From: Margaritispora aquatica
Taxonomy: Eukaryota; Ascomycota; Leotiomycetes; Helotiales; Discinellaceae
NCBI GenBank assembly: GCA_007644065.1
Contig: VJWN01000010.1
Location: 1,240,001 to 1,304,000, forward strand
Reading direction: 5' to 3'
DNA length: 64,000 nt
A model generated the notes under the pieces. The model searched no databases, was not told the origin of the DNA, and was given only the letters and a program-made list of their open reading frames with translations. Below are positions 22,539-33,874 of the stretch, one piece after another; the stretch's first letter is position 1, and each line of letters begins with the position of its first letter. The position numbers and the translations under genes are program-made.

Positions 22539-23099
22539 TGCTTAGCAACTGGTCAATCATAGTCGCAAATTGGTAAACATTTGGTGCTTGCCAATTCATG
22601 ACATGTCTTTGTTAGACGCGAGCCAGGCTTCTTTCGAAAATCGCGTGGTCACGAGATCAAACTACCAACACAGCAGAGAACATGAAGATCAAATCTCTTT
22701 GTCATATTCTGATAGATCACGTCATAATTATATTTCTTATTCGTAAAATGTAATCTTCATTGTACAGGTTGGAGTCCTACAGGAAGCGTCTATCATTATA
22801 CATGTGTACTTGACCTGAATAACTATCTTCTCGTGTTACTGCTTCATGCTGGAAGCGAATTGCCCCTGATCCTTCTCTGCATTAGACAAGCTTCTGCTGC
22901 AGGTATAAATGGTAGCTATCTTATGTTGTAAAGAAGATACCTTATGTTGAGGCTCTTCTAGTAGCAGTTTGGAATCGAGCTAGAGAGTCGCTTCTATGGC
23001 AACAAATGCTTTTGTTACGTTCTAAGATTCAGCATACTTGAATGTCTCAATCCGGTAGTTCAGGAGTGTTCATGAGTTGGGCGAGCATGTCTGTGAATG
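22539..23099. other. Intergenic, PSO2 promoter
   Basis: About 560 bp between PSO2 (start) and the C-terminus of the next minus-strand gene. No ORF of interest. It may include the alternative last exon of the Zn2Cys6 gene (23047-23090). Confidence 0.4.
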
Positions 23100-24728
23100 T
23101 CAGTAAGTCTCTCCGATCGCACCGGAGCTATAATCTACTAGGTATCTTGAGGCTGCAGCTACAGCCTCAAAACTCCGTTCTCCCAGCATCAATAAAAAAA
23201 GCTGTCTTACCAATATGAGAATGTACTGGCGCGCCAGCCTCTTCGATCTTTTGCGTCTCTTCATCGATATGGATTCCCCACAACTCATCTGCAATCGGTC
23301 CAGTATGATTTACAATCATCAAAGGCCATTCCATCTTTCCCCACCACTCTGGTGGGAGAAGGCTAAAGATGCCATTCACTTCTCTTGTTGCAACTCCTCG
23401 AAGCCACCAAACATCATCCACCTTCTTAGTTAAAGCAAAAAAGCATGCTACAATAGTCAACGCTCTCGGAGCATGCTGATTCATAAGATCGACGAAGCGA
23501 CGTGACACTGCTGCAGCGAAACCAAGAATGCGAGCACGGACTGGCATCACATGAGCCCAATTCAAGAAGGACACAGCATGTTCATATGCTTGTTTTGTCG
23601 CTGGTCGCAGCATTTCTGGAGTTCTATCCAGTTCTTCCTCCAGTCCTTCTAATAAAGAGGAGAAGAAGAGACGCCTCTGCGGATCCGGGTCGAGTGCAAG
23701 AGCGGGCTGACCGTTGATAATGGGGAAAATCTTAGAACTCGTTCGGAGCCATTGCCAACTTGCCATGACAACTGCTTTTACTCCTTGGAATGCATGGAAC
23801 CACGCAAGAGGAAGACTATAAGGACCTTCTGACCTTTCGAAATAGCGTGATGCAGACGCCTGGAAAGCTATAAGTGCAGCAGTTGCAAATAAAGCCTCAG
23901 CATTAGCTGAAGATACGCCATGGTTCAACAGTGTGCTGTATTGTCCTATTGAACTGGCCATATATGAATGAGATGCTCTTACAACACTCGCATCATTCGG
24001 CAGTTCTGATCGAAGATGTAAAGCCGACACTGCGAGTATTGCATCCATCAAATATTGAGCCTCGTATGCTATGGATGGAATATCCACCCGCCATGCAAAC
24101 TGCTGATCATCGCCATCTGATAATGTCTGAGCCGTCAAAGCAGTAAAGTGATGCATGAGTCTTAGCTCTAGCAATCGATCAGTAGCCGAACTGATGTTAA
24201 CTCGAGCTAATTCGCTCGGGGTGTTATAGAATGGCATGAGGGTTGTGGCACTAGGCGGGCTGCCAGATGGTGTGGAATAGGTTTGGTATGAGGATTCTTC
24301 GGCCGATGAGCTGTGTCTGTTGAAATTCGGAGGAGAAAATGATGCTGGACTGGTAGCATCCTCGAAATCGCAGGATACGCCATGCTTAAGACAATTGCCG
24401 CAAGTAGGATGAACTTCGTCACACTATATTGGAGTTAGGACGGAGAACGAGAAGATGGGTTCGGTAACTACGGACCTTGATCTTGCGATTCTTACATCTG
24501 ATTGAGACTGGTCAGCGCTTTGTCTGGAAGTATAACCACAAGTATTTGAATGAAGAACAAGCAAAGCTTCTTGAGACATCTCAAGTTATCTCGAATGGCA
24601 TCCCGAGAGACTCTGCGGCTAAGAAGCAGATGCAATTGTTGCATGCCATTGTGAGATTAGGATACGGATTGAATCACCAACCTTTGGCATCCAGCTTTGG
24701 ATTTCTTATGGGATCTTCTTGGAGGCAT
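23100..24728 (-). CDS. Zn(II)2Cys6 transcription factor, Upc2/Ecm22-like
   Basis: Exons (minus strand) 24728-24682, 24497-24476, 24423-23211 and 23158-23100 give about 446 residues. Two introns interrupt the zinc cluster, and only the spliced product restores it: GCQRCKNRKIKCDEVHPTC followed by 'GNCLKHGVSC', a perfect C-x2-C-x6-C-x6-C-x2-C-x6-C. A basic start (MPPRRSHKKSKAG) and a Ser/Pro linker follow. The regulatory half ('ELRLMHHFTALTAQTLS', 'YLMDAILAVSALHLRSE', 'RARILGFAAAVSRRFVDLM') is typical of the Upc2-like fungal family, some members of which control sterol genes. The last exon is uncertain: a 32-nt intron (23122-23091) could instead lead to an ending at 23047. No target can be read from the context. 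Confidence 0.85.
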
Positions 24729-25650
24729 TGTTCAATGACGATGTCGGGGGTCTAAGGATCCAGCAAGGGCGAAGTTGTTCTGATATTATGCATTGTGCTA
24801 CAAAGGAAAAGTAGAGGTATGGATAGGTCGTAGACAGTTAATAGTCTAAAGTACCAGATGTTAGAGATGCAGGAAAAGAAAGAAACCTGAAGCAGGAGTT
24901 ACGTGAGCACAGGCACAGGCTCAGGCTCAGGCACAGTTGAAGTCGCAGAAGAAGTCCACCGTGATCCGGCTCTAATAAACACCTGTGGACGAGTTATGAA
25001 TCTTCGCACTGACATTTGGGGCTCATTGGCATGGGGTGTGTGGTATTGAGAGAGTTCAGATGCAGAGTCGGATGGTGTCAGAGACCGTTAGGCCGACTCG
25101 AAGAACAAAACTCTAACGAGGTAAGGTATAGAAAGACCCACCAGAGTTGTAAGGAGGTCAGTGAATGGATCGAAGTCTGGAAAGCGCGTAAGCTTAAGCA
25201 ATAAACTCTTCAAAGTTCGGGGGCCATCTTCACCTCACCAAAGGTACTAATAACCGTAGGTACCTAAGGTAGGTGAGGTAGTCTTCAGTGTCAATATGTC
25301 TACCGGCCCATAATCGAAAGCAAATGTTCTAGAGTTCCAAGTTCCAAGATGCCAATGTTCCGAACTCAAAGTAAAAGGATAATAGTATATTCAATAATTT
25401 GGTCAAGCTGGGCATCGGGCAATAATTCCCCCAGAAACAAGATAAGTCCCCGAGGTTTGGAGGGGTTGAAAGGATCTACATAGTAAGAGACGTGAGTTAC
25501 GAAGTACGAAAGCGAATAGCTTATTGTATGAGTACTACAGTATACGGTCACTTGAGGTAAAGAAGGATAAGGTACCTTAAGATAGGTAGGTACATACCGG
25601 ATATTACAGAAACCTAAACGTGATTAAAATCCCAAATGAGATACCTTGGG

Positions 25651-25693
25651 AGGTAGGTGGTGGTAGTGGTGGTGGTTGTGGTGGTGGCGGCGT
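25651..25693 (+). repeat. GGT/GTG-rich simple tract
   Basis: A 43-bp purine/T tract made almost only of GGT, TGT and GGC triplets. Upstream, non-coding. Confidence 0.7.
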
Positions 25694-25724
25694 CGCATTT
25701 CAAATCTTCTTTGTCCCATCCAAT

Positions 25725-25800
25725 CCTCACTCCCTCACTCCCTCACTTCCTCACTTCTTCGATTCTTCGATCCTTCGATTCTTCGATCCTTCGATTCTTC
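25725..25800 (+). repeat. Octamer tandem array CCTCACTC/CTTCGATT
   Basis: About 9.5 contiguous 8-bp units: CCTCACTC twice, CCTCACTT twice, then CTTCGATT and CTTCGATC alternating five times. The 8-bp period is kept while the unit changes. Confidence 0.85.
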
Positions 25801-25868
25801 TCTCTGTTGATTACAAATCACCAACCTTCAGAATGGTCAAGTATCATATGCACATGCCATCATCGAAC

Positions 25869-25932
25869 ATTTGGCTATTTGGCTATTTGGCCATTTGGCC
25901 ATTTGGCCATTTGACCATCTGGCTATCTGACT
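25869..25932 (+). repeat. Octamer tandem array ATTTGGCY
   Basis: Eight contiguous 8-bp units: ATTTGGCT twice, ATTTGGCC three times, then ATTTGACC, ATCTGGCT and ATCTGACT. Same period as the array 70 bp to the left, but an unrelated unit. Confidence 0.85.
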
Positions 25933-26302
25933 CTTTGCCTATTGCGTGCTTGCACCTGGCCTGATTCTTCTTTGTCATAGAGAAGGATATAACGTTTGGC
26001 GTTCCATTTCTATTAAGCCGGGGCCCGCATTCAATCAGGTCATCACAAAAAATTGTTTCCAGAGGAAATAAATATTGACAAACTTTCCTATTCACCTTTA
26101 CAATTCACTTTCTTCTTTAATCATTCCTAATCTCACCTTACCTATCTACTTACTACATCTCTAGATATTTCTAACCCAGATCTGCAGTCCTTCTACTCAT
26201 TCTACAACTCTTGCTTCTACAATCATCCAGATTCGGACAAATTCATACCCCGCGCTCGTCATCAACAGCTTCAATCAAAGTCCTTCAAACACAATTCTGA
26301 CA

Positions 26303-27574
26303 ATGACCAACACGGACCACCCAATCGAAACACCACCTCGAGCTCCCTCCCCAGTTCATCGCTTTGGAACTCTAGCCGTTCATGCAGGATCTCCTCATGA
26401 TCCAGTCACCGGTGCCGTCATTGAGTCGATCTCTCTCTCTACAACATTCGCGCAAACAGCTGTTGGCAAGCCAGTGGGCAAATATGAGTACAGTCGCTCC
26501 TCCAATCCCAATCGCGATAACTTCGAACAAGCCGTCGCAGCTATTGAGCACGCCAAATACGCATTGGCATTCTCTTCTGGTTCTGCGACAACTGCTTTGA
26601 TTCTTCAAAGCTTGGCTGCTGGTAGTCATGTCATTAGTGTCAGTGACGTCTACGGAGGAACACACAGATATTTCACCCAGGTAGCAAAGGCACACGGAGT
26701 CAAGGTCACTTTCACTCCTGAGATCGAAGTTGATATCCGCAATCACATCACGCCAGAAACCAAGCTGGTCTGGATTGAAAGCCCCTCGAACCCAACTCTA
26801 CGACTCGTGGACATCCGAGCAGTGGCAACTGCCGCACATGAGCATGGCATCCAGGTGGTGGTCGATAATACATTCATGAGTCCATACGTTCAAAATCCAT
26901 TGGATCATGGCGCCGATATTGTAGTTCACTCTGTTACGAAATATATCAATGGACACTCTGATGTTGTTATGGGTGTTGCAGCCTTCAACTCGGATGCTAT
27001 GCACCAGAGATTAAGCTTCCTGCAGAATGCAATTGGTGCCATTCCTGGTCCATTCGACTGCTGGTTGGCTCACCGTGGATTAAAGACCTTGCATTTGAGA
27101 GCCAGAGAGTCTACCACCAATGCCACTGCAGTTGCAAAGGCACTTGAAGCTTCGCCAAATGTCATCTCAGTCAACTACCCCGGTCTTGACTCCCACCCAC
27201 ACCGTGCCATCGCGATCAAGCAACACAGAAACGGAATGGGTGGAGGTATGCTCTCTTTCAGAATCAAAGGTGGTCACGCAGCAGCCGAGCGATTCTGCCA
27301 AGTCACAAATATCTTCACTTTAGCCGAGAGTCTGGGAGGCGTCGAAAGCTTGGTCGAAGTCCCAAGTGCCATGACCCACGCTGGAATTCCCAAGGAGCAG
27401 CGAGAGGCAGTTGGAGTCTTTGATGACTTGGTACGCATCAGCTGTGGGATTGAGGATGTCGAGGATCTCAAGGCAGATGTGTTGCAAGCTTTGGAGAAGG
27501 CGGTCGTCTGGCCAAAGCTCACCAATGGATTGGTTGGTGCTAACCTCAATGGCAGCAACGGCTCTGTTCACTAG
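26303..27574 (+). CDS. CYS3: Cystathionine gamma-lyase
   Basis: A single-exon gene of 423 residues. It cleaves cystathionine to cysteine, ammonia and 2-oxobutyrate in reverse transsulfuration (cytosol, PLP enzyme). Evidence: N-terminal 'FGTLAVHAGSPHDPVTGAVI', substrate/PLP motifs 'YEYSRSSNPNRDNFE' and 'ALAFSSGSATTALIL', 'VWIESPSNPTLRLVDI', 'VVVDNTFMSPY', and the PLP-lysine motif 'SVTKYINGHSDVVMG' with Lys213. The later 'GIPKEQREAVGVFDDLVRIS' resembles CYS3 more than cystathionine beta-lyase or gamma-synthase. Length is near the family norm, with a Gly/Asn-rich tail. A long pyrimidine-rich leader precedes the start. Confidence 0.93.
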   Translation: MTNTDHPIETPPRAPSPVHRFGTLAVHAGSPHDPVTGAVIESISLSTTFAQTAVGKPVGKYEYSRSSNPNRDNFEQAVAAIEHAKYALAFSSGSATTALILQSLAAGSHVISVSDVYGGTHRYFTQVAKAHGVKVTFTPEIEVDIRNHITPETKLVWIESPSNPTLRLVDIRAVATAAHEHGIQVVVDNTFMSPYVQNPLDHGADIVVHSVTKYINGHSDVVMGVAAFNSDAMHQRLSFLQNAIGAIPGPFDCWLAHRGLKTLHLRARESTTNATAVAKALEASPNVISVNYPGLDSHPHRAIAIKQHRNGMGGGMLSFRIKGGHAAAERFCQVTNIFTLAESLGGVESLVEVPSAMTHAGIPKEQREAVGVFDDLVRISCGIEDVEDLKADVLQALEKAVVWPKLTNGLVGANLNGSNGSVH

Positions 27575-28200
27575 GTCGGTTTAAAAAGTCTCATTAGCAT
27601 AGTCATGGAGTTCGCAGGGCATGGCATGGCGTTTGATGAGCAAAGAAGCATTTGGTTTTCGGATAGACTCGCTTGAGCATGAATGGTTAAACCGGTTTTC
27701 ATTGGTTGGGTTAGAGGTTTTTTGGGGTGGCTAGCAAGTGTGAATTTTGACAGTTGAATTAGAAATCAAGCATGGATAGACAATTTGATCGTGGTTTCCT
27801 TGATTGCATCTGTTTGTGTTGTTTTCAATCCTGTGATAGTGTGTGTTCGCTCCACTTTATTGTGATTATTTGGGAGAGGAAGGGAAATTTGCACCTGTAA
27901 GGTAGCAGACCTTGCTTCAAAGGGAGTTTCGTCCCGTCCTTCATTCACGCTTACAAAGTTTAGGTGGCAGGTATTTATGTTGTTCGAACATCAGAGATGT
28001 CAGCAGGGCACAGGTGTTGATTAAAATACCCTGTCCAGAATTCGAGGTGCTTGCAATCTTACAATGAGCCAACAGGTTACATGATCGATCTTTCTTTTTG
28101 AGTTGGAGAGAATATCTATCTACAGAGGCTTGGGCCAAATGAACTTCAATCCAACAACAATATGCAATCCCTTTCTTCTCTTCCCTTCCCTTTACCCACC
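27575..28200. other. Convergent intergenic, CYS3 / RPC25
   Basis: About 630 bp between two convergent genes. Nothing beyond probable 3' UTRs is visible. Confidence 0.4.
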
Positions 28201-29122
28201 CTACTCAAGCATCTCCTCGCCCTCCTCTCCCTCCTCCTCCCCATCCCACCACAAGCACGGCCCCAACCCGGGATCCTCCATGCTGCCATACAGCACATAC
28301 GGACTCCTCTTCATGGTATCGCCAGCGCTCTCCTCTTTCTCGCGGGGCCCCATGGGCGTCTGGTCCGTCCAGACTTCCTCCTCGATCCGAAAGCGCACCG
28401 TCTCATGGTTGTCGTAGAAGAGCTCCTGCGCGGTTTCCGAGGGCGAGGCGTCTGGTGCTGGGGGCGTGGTCCAGACCATTAGTTGTTCTTCACGCTTACT
28501 GTGGGTGGTAGGTTAGATTTGTCGTGTGAAAGGGTTGGGAGAGGGATGGAGGGGGTGTGGATGGGGTAGGATGGGTTGGGAGAGACGGACAAGGAGGTTC
28601 CTTCGGGAAGCTTGGAGATGGGGATGATGATCTCGTCGAAGAATTGCGTTCGTACTAGGGTGAGTATTAGCCAAAGTTCATGATATAAAGTACTTGAAAA
28701 CTTACTCCTAATCTGCTGCTCGCTCTGGGAACTAATCCTCCCAATCATAACCTCATGCTTGAATGGCCTGAAAACAATCAAGCGAAACTCCACTACTTCC
28801 CATCAGCCTCCGACATCTCCTTCATCTCCACTTCACCCTCAAAGAAAGGGCAACATCTCACCATTAACGTTCACCAAACCCGTGCCATGCCCAATAAGTC
28901 CTTCTGACGCAGACAGCAGATCGTACAAACAGATGCATAGGCCAATCTTTTGGATGACTTTGTTGGCATATTTAGCGTTGATATTGTCTTCTATTGCTAG
29001 GGACGCATCTTTCTCGAAATCTTCTGGCACGATTTGGACGAGATCTGCGATTTTGGTCTATGGTGACTGTTAGTTGCGGGATAGGTGCTTCTTAGAAGAG
29101 ATGGACTTACGAGGATGAACAT
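28201..29122 (-). CDS. RPC25: DNA-directed RNA polymerase III subunit RPC8/Rpc25
   Basis: Five exons on the minus strand: 29122-29111 (only 12 nt, ATG plus three codons), 29057-28862, 28792-28706, 28654-28591 and 28498-28201. All phases agree, giving 218 residues (yeast Rpc25 has 212). Rpc25 is the Rpb7 paralogue in the Pol III stalk (with Rpc17), important in initiation. Motifs: 'FILTKIADLVQIVPEDF' at the N-terminus, 'NINAKYANKVIQKIGLCICL', 'SEGLIGHGTGLVNVN', 'FRLIVFRPFKHEVMIGRIS', and the OB-fold 'RTQFFDEIIIPISKLPEGTS', ending in an acidic Glu/Gly tail. No single ORF covers the gene, so ORF-only annotation would miss it. Head-to-head with a NUFIP1-like gene. Confidence 0.93.
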
Positions 29123-29772
29123 TATGTTTTCTTTGTTTTGTATCCAAGCGGAAATGAGCTTTAGAATTCACTCTGGATTGAAATGATTTCAGAATATTTG
29201 ACCGTTCAATACCTACCTACATTTGATAGGTAGCTTTCGTCTTTTCGCCAATATCCCGTGACAGCCTCGTGAGAATACTCACTATTACTGTTTTAGGACT
29301 GGCGCCCTGCAGGTCTCGATAACGATAACGAGCCTCGTGGTTCAATTGATTATTCAATATGAATTCTGTCAGACAGATATCTTGTTTCCTACACGTTCAA
29401 CCTTCAATTGTTGTAGTTTCCTCTGACTGGAACTTTTTGATATCGAGAAAAGTCATCTTCAAACCAAGCGAAGAACTAAGGACATCTAGACCAATTAGAT
29501 CGGTGCGAACGTTACTAAAGCTTTGGTCACCGAGCGGTCCGCACGATTCTATTCTATACAATGACAGGCAAGTTCGCGATCTCAACTTCCATCTCCTTTT
29601 TTGTTCTTCAGTCGCGCTTTTCGCTCACTTCATCAATTAACTTGCTCTCTTAATAGCAAAACGCCCTCCTGTGAAGGGTCTCCCTACATACCCTCGACCT
29701 GCTTCAACCCCCCAAATTACAAGGTTTGTCTACATCAAGACTGAACCACAGCAACCAGCAACAAACCGAGCA
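29123..29772. promoter_or_regulatory. Bidirectional promoter region, RPC25 / NUFIP1-like
   Basis: 650 bp between start codons. It contains the motif CCTACCTACATTTGATAGG near 29215 and a pyrimidine-rich leader on the NUFIP1 side. Short ORFs here (29359-29640) are not convincing. Confidence 0.45.
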
Positions 29773-31846
29773 ATGGCTGGCACTCAGCAATACAACTTTC
29801 CTCCTCCTCCACCTCCTCCAGGCCCACCCCCTTCGAATCATCCTCCTCAATACGGCTATGCGCAGCCCCAGCAGCAATACCAGCAGCCTCCACGCGGCGG
29901 CGGAGCTCCTCGAGGTGGCAGAGGCGGTATGCATGGAGGTCGAGGTGATTTCCATGCACCATACAATCCACAACAACCAAATGGAGGATATATCCCACCT
30001 CAGAACCAAGGTCCGCTCCAAAATCAGGCCCCTCAAAATGGCTATGGTGACCCAAATGCAGGCTCATACATAGGACCACAAGCTCCCGGACCTCAGAATC
30101 ATGGACCACCAAATCAGCAAGGCCCCTATGGAGGTCCTGTTCCTCAATGGCAACCTCCTCAACACGCACAACAGCATGCTCCGCCGCATTTACCTCACCA
30201 GCACCCTCAACAGCCTCAAATGCAGCATCAACAGCCACCCCAAGCAGCTCCGTTGTCAGCACAAAACTACCATCCAAATTACGCACCTCAAGCATATCAA
30301 TCACAGCAGCAACCACAGTATGGTCCGCAACAACCACCTCAGCAATTTCAACCTCCTCAACCCTCTCCTTATGGTCACAGTGTGCCACCCCATCAGCCAC
30401 CTCAAGGTGGACCACCACAGCAGTGGCAAGGTCCTCCTCAGCAAGCACGTCCTTCTTTTAACAATAATCGTGGCAGAGGTGGCTTTAGTAATGGCCGTGG
30501 TGGGCATGAAGCTCCTTTAATGGGTCCTCCTATTCGTATGGGTTTTGATAATGATCGCGGAGGTGGTCATGTAGCTCAAGCGGGCAATGGCTTCCCTCAT
30601 CAGTTTGCAAATCATCAACCTGCACCTGTTCCCTTTCAGCCACCTTATCAAAGCTACCCACCTCCCCAAGAGTTTGGACAGCGTCCACCACTTGATCCAA
30701 ATCCATTCAACTCTGGCCCGCATAGGGGCAGAGGAGGAGGAAACTCGAATTTTCGGGGAAGAGATCGTGGTAATTTCCAACAGTTTTCGCGTGGTGGCAG
30801 CAATGGTGGTCGCGATAATAATAATCGGCACCAAAACAATAGTCATCGTTCTGCTTCAAATGATTTCCACAATAAGTCTGCAGGTGCAGATGCCAATGGC
30901 AATGGCAAGAAGAAGAAGAAGCGTCGCACTACAAATACTCTTGGTCTGACTCCAAATGGTGTTGATCACGAAGACAGCGAAGACGAAGTTGATGATGTTG
31001 ATGAAGAAGCTCGTTTGGTCACTTTGCTTGGTCCAGATACTCCACAGTACGTTTGATTTGATGGGAGATTAGTTCTTCTAGCTAACCTTTGATAGACTGC
31101 CAACTGATCTAGATGCTTGGCTTCAAGAACGTCGAAGCCGTTTCCCTACGAAAGCTCGTAGAGATGCTGCTGCTGAAGAGCTTCGTCAAAGACGTGAGCA
31201 ACTTCGACTTTCAAAACTTGCCAAGCAGAATGGTGACAAGGTTGTCATTAAGAAAGAAGAAGGCGAGAGCAAGCTTGAGAGAACACAACGCAAGGCTGAG
31301 AAGCTCAGACTTGAACTTGAGAAGATGGAGCGCAAGATCGAGCAAGAGACCTTGGGCTCCAAGCGCAAGCGTGACAACGGCGACGAAGGAGACGAAGACA
31401 ATCTTGCTCAAAGCGACGAAGATTCCGATGATTCATCCAATTCTGACTCTGAGGGATCGAAGCCCGAAACATTCTCTTCACGTTCTAATGGTCCAATGCG
31501 CGTCATGCAACCAGCCAAGGCACAACTGCAACGTCACTGCAAGTACTACTCCACTGGAGGTACCTGCGGCAAGAAGGGCAAGTGTCGCTTCGTCCATGAT
31601 CAAGAAGTTCGCAATCAAGCTCTACGAGACAAGGAAGCAAATGGCGGGAAGATGACACTTGCTCAGCGCCTTATTCTCAACGATACTGCAAAGGATGATT
31701 TGACCATCTTGAAGTCTATCAAGTACCTCAAGGAGAAGGGATTGATGTCTGAGCAACTCACTGGAGCACCAGCAATGTCCGATGATGGTCGCTACAAGAG
31801 TGAGGAGAATACATATCACGAGAATCTCAATTATGGTGATAATTGA
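29773..31846 (+). CDS. NUFIP1: NUFIP1-domain CCCH zinc-finger protein (snoRNP assembly; Rsa1-like)
   Basis: Exons 29773-31046 and 31096-31846 (GTACGT donor, GATAG acceptor, phase 2) encode 674 residues. Residues 1-410 are low-complexity: Pro-, Gln- and His-rich with RGG clusters. A basic run (KKKKKRRTTN), then the NUFIP1 conserved segment spanning the splice ('LDAWLQERRSRFPTK') and a coiled coil ('KLERTQRKAEKLRLELEKME') follow. A CCCH finger, C-x8-C-x5-C-x3-H, starts at about residue 573 (HCKYYSTGGTCGKKGKC). NUFIP1/Rsa1 is an assembly platform for box C/D snoRNPs with the R2TP chaperone. The ATG at 29773 was chosen over an upstream GTG-initiated extension. Confidence 0.85.
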
Positions 31847-33097
31847 TGTTGATCAGATCAACGGACTATAGCAATCACGTTGAATCTACCCGAGTCGAAT
31901 TTCCATCCTTATGCGAGACTTGCCAAATATGCAAGCAAGTCATACCAGGTCACTGAAGCTCACTCCGAATAAGTTTCCTCTCAGTCAGGCTTCATGGTTA
32001 TTTCGACATCTGCATTTCAGCTACCTCAGTCGTGCGACACGTTCACAATTCGAGCGATTTTTTTTTTTGGCTTGCCTTCCATAACATATTTCCTAGGCTC
32101 GGCTGGGGAGTTTGAAAAGGCCGAGAGGCATAAGGAGTCTTCTCTCTGGAGTCAGCCTCATTTCATATGGTTCTATTCAATTGTGTCTTAACGCCTGTAC
32201 TGTACTTGGAGTTTTCCAATTCGGCGTTTCTTTTCAGGAGTCGCAACTAATCATCCCTATGGGTTATCTTCGCTCCCACAAAACTTCACAGCAAGGCGTA
32301 ATCGAGACGGTTAAACTTCCCATAGGCAAGAAGATCTAATATGAGACCTTAGCCTCGACGGACTGGGATTGGGTTTCGGGCGGTATCTGTTTCTTGGGCT
32401 CTGGCTGGCTGGTGGATAGGCTGGCGTGGAGGCTTTGCGGTGGGAAAATTCATCAAAATGTACAGTAGATTGTAGCAATACCAACGATAAAATATCATAC
32501 TTTCGGTTCTGGTGTTTGGTGATTGATGGTGGAGTAAGGTATATGTGTTTAAGGATAATGCGAGCTATCCAAGGTAGGTTCTATGGTGTTTAGAATTGAT
32601 AGAATAATTGTAATTTACATTGCCTATCATGATAGTTGTCCATCGGTGATTATATGGGAGCATGGGATAAGATGACACCTCGGGGCTTTGGTATGATTGA
32701 TACAACGTATTTGGAATAAACCTACCAGTGCAAAAATAAGCGAAGTGGGCGTTTGTGAATATGATGAAAGACGACGGCTTGGGGCATGACTAAATAGAAC
32801 AGGATGGTTGAAAAATCGAGGATAGACGACGAGGACGAAATCAGAAGTACTGAGGTGCCCTTCTTCTCTTTTCCTCCCTACCCATGGCATGAAGTTTGAT
32901 CAATGGGCAACCACAACGTCACAATGCAAAGTTAGGAATTGAAAAGTCTTGATCTTGGAATCAGAAAACGCCATTTTGGAGGATGCGAAGAGCTTTGTTG
33001 CTATCTGCTGCAGCTTGCTTCAACTGCTAAACCACATATGCCGATTTTCCATATGCACCTCCCAACCCATGACAACCCAACGTACACCGTCCAGCAT
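31847..33097. other. Convergent intergenic, NUFIP1-like / RPS15
   Basis: About 1.25 kb with no supported gene. An 11-nt T run lies at about 32058-32068. Short ORFs are chance frames. Confidence 0.4.
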
Positions 33098-33874
33098 TTA
33101 CTTAAGGGGAATGAAACGAGAAGAGTGGGTGGCACCGATACCGGGTCTTCCGTGCTTGACTGGGTGGCTGTTCTAGTATTAGCATTCGTCCTTCTATCCA
33201 TATTCAACACAAGGGCACATACTATGAGATGGAGAATTCTCCCAAGTAGTGTCCAACCATCTCAGGCTTGATCTCGACCTGGTTGAACTCCTTTCCGGAG
33301 TAGATACCGATGACGCTGCCGATCATCTCTGGCACGACAATCATGTTACGGAGATGGGTCTTGACCAAATCGGGCTTCTCGTTGGGCTTGGCCTCCTGCT
33401 TCGACTTGCGGAGCTTCTTGATGAGACCCATAGGCTTGCGCTTAAGACCGCGGTTGAAACGTCTGCGTGCGCGGGCGTGCACAACATCGCGGAGCTGGTC
33501 AGAGGACAGGTCCAAGAGTCTGTTGGTTGAGAGAATATAGGGTTAGCTTGATGTTCAAGGCTCCCCTTTGAATTCTGTACTCAAGACTGGGTGGGTGGGT
33601 ATGTGTATGGGGTTTCGTACTGGTCGAGGTCGATACCACGGTATGAGAACTTGCGGAAGGTACGCTTGGCCTTGATGGCGGCAGCCTCGACGGGATCCTG
33701 AGTGGGAGAGAAGACGTTAGCAATTGTTCATAGAATTCTTTTGAGGTTGGGTGTCGCAGAATTTGCATTGCAACAAGTTGCTGCATCTGCTACATCGTCG
33801 CATTCGCAGAAGCAAGAGTATCGCAAGTGCTGAGGTGATAGGGATTGATTGATACTCACGTATTCGTCAGCCAT
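33098..33874 (-). CDS. RPS15: 40S ribosomal protein S15 (uS19)
   Basis: Four exons on the minus strand: 33874-33860 (15 nt, MADEY), 33697-33621, 33519-33223 and 33167-33098; in frame throughout, 152 residues. uS19 lies in the 40S head and is needed for pre-40S export. Recognisable segments are '[20 protein letters not shown]', '[20 protein letters not shown]', '[20 protein letters not shown]', '[20 protein letters not shown]' and the conserved end '[20 protein letters not shown]'. The large exon alone seems to end at 'EFSIS', but that stop lies inside the donor GTATGT. Intron-rich 5' end is typical of fungal ribosomal protein genes. Confidence 0.97.

Larger units (their letters stand above)
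24729..26302. other. Long intergenic region with repeats, upstream of cystathionine gamma-lyase
   Basis: About 1.6 kb without a supported gene. It holds imperfect ACAGGC/TCAGGC repeats (about 24907-24937), AGGTAGGTACCT-like palindromic segments (about 25257-25280 and 25570-25600), a GGT-rich tract and octamer arrays (listed separately), then a pyrimidine-rich leader running to the start codon at 26303. Confidence 0.5.

Noticed and set aside
29704..30846. Several long ORFs on both strands over the Pro/Gln/Gly-rich exon
   Set aside because: Shadow frames of the low-complexity NUFIP1-like coding sequence; no start context or family.
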